A stretch of DNA of 64,000 nt from Lentimicrobiaceae bacterium (lineage in GTDB: Bacteria > Bacteroidota > Bacteroidia > Bacteroidales > F082), in NCBI GenBank assembly GCA_002708315.1, contig PANC01000019.1, positions 19,167 to 83,166 of the forward strand, in the 5' to 3' direction. Within the stretch, counting starts at the first letter, position 1, and the number at the start of each line of letters is the position of its first letter. Shown in pieces: positions 35,384 to 42,941 of the stretch. Under the pieces are notes generated by a model, which was not told the DNA's origin, did not search any database, and worked only from the letters and a program-made list of their open reading frames with translations. The translations under genes were made by a program, and so were the position numbers.

Positions 35384-36534
35384 TACTTGGTTTTAATAAC
35401 ATAATAGGAGGCATATGCAATATAAAGCATACAGAAAATTAATACAAATATTGAAGCCATAATTCCGAACATATCAACTAGTAATCCAATAATTGGTGGA
35501 ATAATAGCACCACCACTAACTGCCAGAATGATAAGACTAGATAATTCATTTGCATAAACTGGTTTCTTTTCAACTATCAGTGCAAACATTATGGGAAAAA
35601 CATTGGCAAACCCCAAACCGGAAATAAAAATTAATATCTGTGTCAGGAGCAGATCCTCAGAAACTAAAATTCCAATTAAGCCCAATATTGCAATAAGGGT
35701 ACTTATTACCATGAACAATTTAATATTAAGTTTACGAAGTAGTATAGCACCTATAAACCGTCCTGCCATCAATGAAGCAAAGTAAATTACGATGCCCATA
35801 CTTGCAGCTTCAAGACTTAAACTAAATTTCGACACTAGAAAGGTGGCAATATTAGTATTCATGGCAACATCGAAACCCACCATAAAAAATATAGCTAGCA
35901 CTGTAATAAGGATATATTTATTCTTCAGTAGTTTGAAGGAACTTTTAAATGTTGCCGGTTCCTTCTCTGGTTTTGACTCATCAATTTTTATCGAATTCAA
36001 CCAAATCGCTGAAAGTACTGAAATAACAGCAAAAATCGGGAACACAAGTCTCCAGTTATCAAAATATAGGGCCAATCCGGCAGTAATCATGGGCCCTAGC
36101 ATAGATGCAATGGCTTTTACTAGTTGAGAAAGGCTTAGGTTTGCAGCCTTTGAATCAGATGATGAAATATCTATCAACAATGGGTTTGCACTTACCTGTA
36201 ATATGGTATTTCCAATACCAAGCAATGCAAAGCCAATTAATGAAGTTGGTAAAGTATAGTATATAAAAGGAATGAACAATCCAATTGCGGTAAGAATAAT
36301 TCCAATATTTACAGTAAGTTTTTTACTGTTTCTATCTTGAAATATTCCTGTGGGAATTGACAACAAAGCAAACCATATAAAAACCATAAATGGTATAAGC
36401 TGAGCTACCTTATCGGAAAGGTTGAAATCGTTTTTAACATACCCGGTTGAAACACCAACTAGATCAACAAAACCCATTACAAAAAATGAGAATATTACTG
36501 GTATAAAAATTTTAGGATTTGTACTTTTCTTCAT
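35383..36534 (-). CDS. MFS sugar/H+ symporter, FHS (FucP/GlcP) type
   Basis: 383 residues with 12 hydrophobic segments. The family block GIGNTILQVSANPLL (about 107-121) matches the FHS pattern GxxxLQxxANPxx, and FVDLVGVSTGYVKNDFNLSD is the usual start. It should bring the released monosaccharide, here most likely mannose, through the inner membrane. Located between the isomerase and kinase genes. Confidence 0.88.
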   Translation of the reverse strand: MKKSTNPKIFIPVIFSFFVMGFVDLVGVSTGYVKNDFNLSDKVAQLIPFMVFIWFALLSIPTGIFQDRNSKKLTVNIGIILTAIGLFIPFIYYTLPTSLIGFALLGIGNTILQVSANPLLIDISSSDSKAANLSLSQLVKAIASMLGPMITAGLALYFDNWRLVFPIFAVISVLSAIWLNSIKIDESKPEKEPATFKSSFKLLKNKYILITVLAIFFMVGFDVAMNTNIATFLVSKFSLSLEAASMGIVIYFASLMAGRFIGAILLRKLNIKLFMVISTLIAILGLIGILVSEDLLLTQILIFISGLGFANVFPIMFALIVEKKPVYANELSSLIILAVSGGAIIPPIIGLLVDMFGIMASIFVLIFCMLYIAYASYYVIKTK

Positions 36535-36543
36535 GTCAACTTT

Positions 36544-38298
36544 TTATTTATTTGTTCTAACATAGGCCAGTATGGTTCCACACTCCTTTCCCTTTGATTC
36601 TCCATACGGTTCAATAATAATATCTCCTGCGCTGGCCGGGAGTATAAATGTTTCAGCATAGTGAAAAACCTTAGGAGCAAAATTGTTTTCCAGACTTTTT
36701 ACAATTATTTCACGGCCTTCAATAACATTAAAGACCCGAACTCCAGATTTCTGTTTATGTATAACTGGTTTGATAAACCAATGCCTTCGTGTTTCTATAA
36801 ACTCGCTTTCATGCAGACCTGTTTTTTCACTTTTCCAACCATCACCGAATTCAATCGGTTCAATTTGGTTAATGAGATTTTCCTTAGTGTAGCTCTCTGT
36901 TCGTTCCCAATTGATTACATTTTTACCGTGTTCAATATTAATTGGCCTAGGTTTACCATCCATTCCCAGACGCTCCCAGTCCCAAAGTTTAAAGGTAAAA
37001 ATATAAGGTGTTGAGCTTATCTCCAGAACCATTGAATTTTTCCCTGAGCAATGAACGGTTCCAGCCGGAATTAGAAAATGATCATGTTTTTTTGCTGGCC
37101 ATTTCATTACATATTTTTCAGTGGGGAATCTTTCTCCTGTCTCCTTGGAGTGTCTCAGGTCATCGATCATGCCCTCCGAATTGATGCCTTCTTTCAAACC
37201 AAGATAAACCACAGCATCATCTCCTGCATCAAGAAGGTAATAGCTTTCATCCTGTGTATAGTTCATTCCAAATTTTTGTTGGATGTACTCAGTAACAGGG
37301 TGTACTTGAAGACTTAAATTCCCACCATCCATGGTATCAAGAAAGTCAAATCTGATTGGAAATTCATCCCCAAACCTGCCGTATACAGCTTCACCTAGTA
37401 ATTCAACAGGCCTATAGTATACAACATTTACTGATGGAGTTTCAAAGTTTATATTTCCAAATTTTAAGTATAAACTATTTTCTTCCGGTACACAATTAAA
37501 GCACCATGCATAATTATCTGTTTCTTTATCGAGATCACAAACCTCTTTCATCCACTGACCTCCCCATGGGCCGGCATCAAAATAAGGTACTAGGCTAAAT
37601 GGCTGGTGGGCTGCAAGATTAATTCCTTCACGGAATAAGTTGCCGGTTATCATTTTTGGTTCTAACATATTATTAGTATCCAGAACATAATCCCACCTAT
37701 TAAACTGAGTCTTTTTGAATCTGTCAAGTACTCTCCAATCGACAAAGTATGCACGCTTATATTTGGATTCGATTCCCTCATCAATATTTATTATTCCTAG
37801 ATTATTTACCTCATTACGACGCATACGCATCTGAATTTCCCATCTTGCCATATCAAGGTAAATATAGCAATCAGGATTTTCGATTAAATATGAAGCACCT
37901 GAGCCCAATGCTATTGTCAGACCTTCTGTTCTGGATTCAATCTCATTTCTTGCTTTGGCAAGCTTCTCGCTATCAATAAAACTATCAAGAGTTAACCTGG
38001 TGATATAACCAAATACCCTGTCTGTGGTAACATCCTGTGCAGTCAATTCCTTTATTCGACCTTCCGAAAGAAATATATCAGAGGAATAATAGAAATTATC
38101 GGGCTGAAGTCCTTTTTTTATCTCATCTGCAATTTCCTGCTCCAAAACACCTTGGTTACATTCCATTAATATGGTGAATTTTTTCTTTCCTTCTATATCA
38201 TGTCTTAACTTTGACACGATACTTTCCCAACCAACCAGGCATTCGTCATTGGATGGTCGGATTTCTACTCCAGGGTAATTGTTAAAGTTTGATTTCAA
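36544..38298 (-). CDS. Class I mannose-6-phosphate isomerase with extra N-terminal kinase-like domain
   Basis: 584 residues. The C-terminal part (about 240-584) is a cupin-type phosphomannose isomerase with metal ligands Gln331 and His333 (SLQVHP), Glu351 (DESYYLL) and His416 (AGTVHC), so it should convert mannose-6-phosphate to fructose-6-phosphate. The first 230 residues look like a nucleotide/uridine kinase fold (FTILMECNQGVLEQEIADEI, ALGSGASYL, CYIYLDMARWEIQMRMRR), but the P-loop GxxGxGK(S/T) is lost (ECNQGVLEQ). That domain may be structural or sense a ligand. Not a secreted protein. Confidence 0.85.
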   Translation of the reverse strand: MKSNFNNYPGVEIRPSNDECLVGWESIVSKLRHDIEGKKKFTILMECNQGVLEQEIADEIKKGLQPDNFYYSSDIFLSEGRIKELTAQDVTTDRVFGYITRLTLDSFIDSEKLAKARNEIESRTEGLTIALGSGASYLIENPDCYIYLDMARWEIQMRMRRNEVNNLGIINIDEGIESKYKRAYFVDWRVLDRFKKTQFNRWDYVLDTNNMLEPKMITGNLFREGINLAAHQPFSLVPYFDAGPWGGQWMKEVCDLDKETDNYAWCFNCVPEENSLYLKFGNINFETPSVNVVYYRPVELLGEAVYGRFGDEFPIRFDFLDTMDGGNLSLQVHPVTEYIQQKFGMNYTQDESYYLLDAGDDAVVYLGLKEGINSEGMIDDLRHSKETGERFPTEKYVMKWPAKKHDHFLIPAGTVHCSGKNSMVLEISSTPYIFTFKLWDWERLGMDGKPRPINIEHGKNVINWERTESYTKENLINQIEPIEFGDGWKSEKTGLHESEFIETRRHWFIKPVIHKQKSGVRVFNVIEGREIIVKSLENNFAPKVFHYAETFILPASAGDIIIEPYGESKGKECGTILAYVRTNK

Positions 38299-38309
38299 AT
38301 TAGTGGCCT

Positions 38310-39752
38310 TTAGTTATATCCTTGGTTCTGGGTGAGTTTTGAATTTGCATCCATTTCTCTTTGTGGAATTGGAAATACATAATTGTATTCCTGCGGGTTT
38401 GCTTCGTTCTTAGCTCTATTGACAAATTCTATCAAATTCCCGGTGCGAACAAGATCATACCATCTGATACCTTCATTAACAAATTCAACACGACGCTCAT
38501 GCAATACAGCCTCTCTGAATTCATCCTTTGATAATCCATCTAGGTCAGGTAATACATTTTCATTACCATTCCGTGCTCTCTGGCGAACAGTGTTAATTGC
38601 TAAATAAGCCTCACTCGATGGACCTAAAAATTCATTTAGCGCCTCGGCATAGATTAAAAGAACCTCTGAGTATCGCATTATGGCAAAATTGGATCCGCAT
38701 TGTGCAGTTTCATCTGGTGCATAAGTATCTTGATCCCAGTGTTTCCATACATGAGGATAAAAGGTATCAAACCAGTACTGGTCAAAAAATGTAACCTCCT
38801 TTCTATAGTCCCCTTCTTCAAAGCTCTGGAGAAGATCTTCTGTTGGCAACATTATTTCCACACCAGCAGAAAACGTACCTGGGATATTAGGTAAACCACT
38901 AATAACTATTTGATTTTGCTGGCTTGGCACTCCTGAAAAAAATTGAGCTGCAAATACTGACTCTTTGCCATTACGGTTTATATCCTTGAAGTTACTTGAA
39001 TAATCATCATATAGTTCGTAAACCCCCAATTCCATGACTTTATTGGCTATCTGGTAAGCATTTTCCCAGTTTCCCATTGTAAGGTAAACCTTTGACAAAA
39101 ATGCCAATGATGCACCACTTGTTGCACGCCCCTTATCACCACCAGAATAATATAATTGGGGACATCTCTCGGATGCCACATTGAAGTCAGATACTATCTG
39201 ATTATAAACCTCATCACTAGGTGTTCTAGATACATATTTCTCTTCATCATTTAAGTCCGGGCTGATAGGTTTTATAATCAGAGGAATATCACCATAGATT
39301 CTTACAAGATTAAAGTAAAACAATCCTCTCAGAAAATGTGCCTCCCCCAATATTTGAGATTTTTTTGCCGAGTCCATTTCAATATCAGGCACTTTCTCTA
39401 AAACAATATTTGCCCTGAAGATACCAAGGTATGATCCCTGCCATATACCTTCAAGATAGGTATTCGTTGTTTCAATATCATAGTTGTTAAACTGATGAAT
39501 ATTCGGGTCATTCAATGTCGTACGTGAAATGCAATCATCAGATGCTACATCCTGTAATAACCATAGATAGCTGTTATATTGATTTACATATGTCAATAAA
39601 GAATAAACAGCATTTATGGCACCGTTGGCATCTTCTTCAGTTTGATAATAATTATCATAATATATTTTATAGGGTTCTAATTCAAGTTGTTTCTGGCAGG
39701 AAATAGCAATAAGTAGAACTAAAATCAGTGGTATTGAATATATCGCTTTCAT
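38310..39752 (-). CDS. SusD/RagB-family glycan-binding lipoprotein
   Basis: 480 residues with a lipobox (LLIAISC, Cys about 19). TPR-rich SusD fold: the N-terminal YYDNYYQTEEDANGAINAVYSLL, EAHFLRGLFYFNLVRIYGDIPL and the C-terminal YSEVLLIYAEALNE, RRVEFVNEGIRWYDLVRTG and FPIPQREMDANSKLTQNQGY are typical. It sits on the outside of the outer membrane as the lid of the SusC barrel. 17 bp downstream of susC. Confidence 0.95.
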   Translation of the reverse strand: MKAIYSIPLILVLLIAISCQKQLELEPYKIYYDNYYQTEEDANGAINAVYSLLTYVNQYNSYLWLLQDVASDDCISRTTLNDPNIHQFNNYDIETTNTYLEGIWQGSYLGIFRANIVLEKVPDIEMDSAKKSQILGEAHFLRGLFYFNLVRIYGDIPLIIKPISPDLNDEEKYVSRTPSDEVYNQIVSDFNVASERCPQLYYSGGDKGRATSGASLAFLSKVYLTMGNWENAYQIANKVMELGVYELYDDYSSNFKDINRNGKESVFAAQFFSGVPSQQNQIVISGLPNIPGTFSAGVEIMLPTEDLLQSFEEGDYRKEVTFFDQYWFDTFYPHVWKHWDQDTYAPDETAQCGSNFAIMRYSEVLLIYAEALNEFLGPSSEAYLAINTVRQRARNGNENVLPDLDGLSKDEFREAVLHERRVEFVNEGIRWYDLVRTGNLIEFVNRAKNEANPQEYNYVFPIPQREMDANSKLTQNQGYN

Positions 39753-39769
39753 GACTAAATAATTTAAGA

Positions 39770-42700
39770 TTAAAAATTAACTACAATTCCAGCTAAATAA
39801 GTTCTGGCAGTTGGATATCCGCCATAGTCATAACCTATTCTGGTATTATCAAATGCGAACCTACTTACCTCGGGATCAAAACCAGAATAATTTGTAAATG
39901 TGAACAAGTTTTCTACTGTTAAAAATACTCTGGCATCACTTATCTTCAATGCCTTCATCAATTTGGATGGAAGGTTGTATGAGACTGTTATAACTTTAAT
40001 TCGCACATATGAACCATCCTCAAGATACCTGTCTGACATATGAAGATAATCAGTATTTCTATTGGCTCTTGGATATTTATTGCTTGGATTCTCAGGTGTC
40101 CACCTGTCAAGCATATTAACTGATGCATTTGACAAACCATTGCCTGATTCCAGCTCGAACCTGTTACTGTTAAGGATTTCATTACCATGTTGCCCCTGAA
40201 TAAATATATCAAGAGATATATTACCATAGGAAAATGAATTATTCAGTCCCCAAAAGAATTTTGGAAGTGCATGGCCAATTATTTTCCTATCCTTATTATC
40301 AATTTTACCATCGTCATTCTGATCTATGTATTTAAAATCACCTGGTTCTGCATTATATACTGCAGCCTGATCAGCTTCATCAAGCTGCCAGATTCCATCT
40401 GCCTGTAGTCCATAAAAACTTCCAAGTTGTTCACCCTGAGTTATTATTGACCAAGTCCCTATTTTTAACTTGTAGGTATCATTATTGATATAAAGTGTTT
40501 TGCCACCTAGATCAAGAATTCTGTTGTCATTAAACGATATATTGAAATCCGTATTCCACTTAAATCGGTTTATAAGATTTGCTGTACGAATATTAAATTC
40601 AAATCCAGAATTTTTCATGCTCCCGATATTCTCGAAATAACTTGAATAGCCGGTAGTGAATGGCAATTCAGAATTATAAAGCATGTCCGTGGTTTTCTTG
40701 TAATAATAGTCGGTAGTGATAGCAATTCTGCTGTCGAAGAATCCCATGTCAAGTCCAATATCAAACTGTGCCGTTTTCTCCCATCTTAAATTGGCATTGG
40801 CTGGAGTAATAGGTGCAAAACCTGAAGCAGGATAACCACCGTTAAAGTAATATGATGTCCCTGAAATAGTGCTTATATAAGCATAATCATAAAACCTATC
40901 ATTTCCAGACATCCCATAACTCAGTCTCAATTTTAGGTCAGAAAAAATTCCTGTTTGCCAGATAAATGATTCTTCGATCAACCTCCATGCAAATGCTGCT
41001 GATGGGAAGAAAGCATATCTATAATTACTGCCAAAACGGGATGACCCATCTACCCTACCCGTGACTGTAAACAGATACTTCTTATTGAAATTATAATTAA
41101 CCCTTCCCAGATAGGAAACAATTGCAGACTCAGAAAATGAAGCATAAATATTTGGCATATTTTCAGCATTTTCAATTCCATAATAACCGAGAATATCATT
41201 TGGGAAGCCCGTTGAAATATTTATATAACTTCTTGAGTTGTTCTTTTGGAATGTTAAGCCAGCAAAAGCTGAAATATCATGAACGCCTTGGATATTTGTA
41301 TTATATGAAAAGGTATTCTCATAGAGGATGGTTTGAAGTCTTGTATAAGCAAATCGAGCCTGGCCATCATTAAAGGATCCCGAATATATAGTTCTTGGGG
41401 TATACATATCCTGAGTTTGATTGTATAAGTCCGTTGCAATACTTGTTTTAAATCTCAAATTTTTAATAATCTCATACTCGGCATATACGTTTCCAATTAA
41501 CCTGCCAATCTTACTAACTGCATCAACCAATCTAGTTACGGCAACTGGATTATCAAGCCATGCATCTGCATTTGGATCCGTTAAAGTATAATTACCCTCC
41601 TCGTCATATATAGGAAGAACTGGATTAAAGGTTAACGCAGAATTTACAACACCGGGAAAAAATCCTCCAGGAGTATCAGTCGGAACGGTGTTATTTATTG
41701 TATGATTATAACCTACTGATGTTCCAACCTTTAAGCGTTTATTCAATTGCCTGTCGAATGTGAACCTCAAACTGTATCTGGTAAAATCAGATCCTACAAT
41801 AATACCATCCTGCTGAAATACGTTACCACTCAGAGAATACTGAGTTTTTTCGTCTCCACCCGAAAACGAGAGCTGGTAGTTTTGTATTGGTGCATTTCGA
41901 TAAATCTCTTTTTGCCAGTCAGTACCCACACCAAGAGAGTCAGGATTCGGATAAAGCGGCATATATCCTGATGGATTAGCATTGTATCCAGCTTCATCAT
42001 ATAATGTTGCGAATTGCTTTGCATTCATTACATCAATTGAGGATGACTTTTCCTGAATACCATAACTGGCCTTAAAGGTTATTCTGTCACTACCCTCTTT
42101 TCCTCTTTTTGTTGTGATGATAACCACACCATTTGCTCCCCTTGCACCGTAAATAGCAGTTGCCGATGCATCTTTAAGTATGTTAATGGATTCAATATCA
42201 TTGGGGTTAATAGAGCTTAACCCATTTTCTGAAGGACTTCCTATCCATGAGAAATTCTGCTGTCCTTCCATTAGTACACCATCGATAACATAAAGAGGTT
42301 CTGTACCAGACATAATTGAATTGGATCCACGGATTTTCATCGATGTTGCGCCACCGGGCTGACCACTTAGTGATGTTACCTGGACACCTGCTACGCGTCC
42401 CTGCATTTTTTTATCAAACGAACTCACAGGAATATCTGATAAATCATCCATATCCACCAAAACCACTGCCCCTGTTAGATCCTTCTTTTTAACACTTCCA
42501 TAACCTATAACAACAACTTCATCAAGTCCGATATCACTCTTTTCCATTCTAATATTAATTACATTGGAACTTTGAATATCTATGGTTTCCGTTCTCATTC
42601 CAATAAAGGTAAATTGCAGTTTTGTCACTGATTTATCGATCTGAATTCGGTAGATACCATCTATATCGGTAACTGACCCTATGGTTGTACCTATTGCAAG

Positions 42701-42829
42701 TACCGTAACTCCAGGTATTGTAGTACCATCTGAGACATTAGTAACAGTTCCTGTTATTGTCCGCTGTTGAGCTAAAATGCTACTACCAAATAGCAATAGC
42801 AATACTATGAGTACAGTTATTTTTCTCAT
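39770..42829 (-). CDS. SusC/RagA-family TonB-linked outer membrane transporter
   Basis: About 1019 residues from the ATG at 42829: signal peptide (to SSILAQQ), carboxypeptidase-D regulatory domain (about 25-100, TITGTVTNVSDGTTIPGVTV), TonB box region DEVVVIGYG, plug (TGAVVLVDMDDL...SLSGQPGGATSMKIRGSNSI... PLYVIDGVLM... IESINILKDASATAIYGARGANGVVIITTKRGK), then the barrel ending in F. It imports the oligosaccharide held by SusD. The frame extends upstream to 42883, but that stretch contains the operator and transcription start. Confidence 0.95.
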   Translation of the reverse strand: MRKITVLIVLLLLFGSSILAQQRTITGTVTNVSDGTTIPGVTVLAIGTTIGSVTDIDGIYRIQIDKSVTKLQFTFIGMRTETIDIQSSNVINIRMEKSDIGLDEVVVIGYGSVKKKDLTGAVVLVDMDDLSDIPVSSFDKKMQGRVAGVQVTSLSGQPGGATSMKIRGSNSIMSGTEPLYVIDGVLMEGQQNFSWIGSPSENGLSSINPNDIESINILKDASATAIYGARGANGVVIITTKRGKEGSDRITFKASYGIQEKSSSIDVMNAKQFATLYDEAGYNANPSGYMPLYPNPDSLGVGTDWQKEIYRNAPIQNYQLSFSGGDEKTQYSLSGNVFQQDGIIVGSDFTRYSLRFTFDRQLNKRLKVGTSVGYNHTINNTVPTDTPGGFFPGVVNSALTFNPVLPIYDEEGNYTLTDPNADAWLDNPVAVTRLVDAVSKIGRLIGNVYAEYEIIKNLRFKTSIATDLYNQTQDMYTPRTIYSGSFNDGQARFAYTRLQTILYENTFSYNTNIQGVHDISAFAGLTFQKNNSRSYINISTGFPNDILGYYGIENAENMPNIYASFSESAIVSYLGRVNYNFNKKYLFTVTGRVDGSSRFGSNYRYAFFPSAAFAWRLIEESFIWQTGIFSDLKLRLSYGMSGNDRFYDYAYISTISGTSYYFNGGYPASGFAPITPANANLRWEKTAQFDIGLDMGFFDSRIAITTDYYYKKTTDMLYNSELPFTTGYSSYFENIGSMKNSGFEFNIRTANLINRFKWNTDFNISFNDNRILDLGGKTLYINNDTYKLKIGTWSIITQGEQLGSFYGLQADGIWQLDEADQAAVYNAEPGDFKYIDQNDDGKIDNKDRKIIGHALPKFFWGLNNSFSYGNISLDIFIQGQHGNEILNSNRFELESGNGLSNASVNMLDRWTPENPSNKYPRANRNTDYLHMSDRYLEDGSYVRIKVITVSYNLPSKLMKALKISDARVFLTVENLFTFTNYSGFDPEVSRFAFDNTRIGYDYGGYPTARTYLAGIVVNF

Positions 42830-42845
42830 AATGTTGATTTTATTA

Positions 42846-42869
42846 ATATGTTCATATGTATGAACATAT
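42846..42869 (-). promoter_or_regulatory. Palindromic operator of the SusC operon
   Basis: ATATGTTCATA and TATGAACATAT, a perfect 11-bp inverted repeat with a 2-bp centre. The half-site is the same as that at the rightward operon. Lies in the predicted 5' leader, about +8 to +31. Confidence 0.7.
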
Positions 42870-42880
42870 GTTTTACAAAG

Positions 42881-42888
42881 CAAAGTTA
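42881..42888 (-). promoter_or_regulatory. -7 element of the SusC operon
   Basis: Minus-strand TAACTTTG followed by C. No TTG at the -33 position, which may mean a weak basal promoter. Confidence 0.6.
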
Positions 42889-42941
42889 CTACATTTTTCC
42901 CATAGAAATATAGTATATATATAAATTAAGGTGAGGAATTG

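Larger units (their letters stand above)
26235..42888. other. Mannoside polysaccharide utilization locus (two convergent operons)
   Basis: Eleven genes from the promoter at 26235 to the SusC promoter at 42888. Rightward: surface lipoprotein, secreted propeller protein, GntR/UTRA regulator. Leftward: SusC, SusD, mannose-6-phosphate isomerase, FHS symporter, ROK kinase, GH92-SGNH enzyme, lipoprotein propeller, esterase. Gene spacings in the leftward operon are 1 bp overlap to 17 bp, so it is one transcription unit. SusC and SusD define the locus type, GH92 and the isomerase point to mannose as the released sugar. Confidence 0.85.

Noticed and set aside
42829..42883. Longer SusC N-terminus of 18 extra residues
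   Set aside because: It would place the palindromic operator and the start of transcription inside the coding region and spoil the signal peptide.
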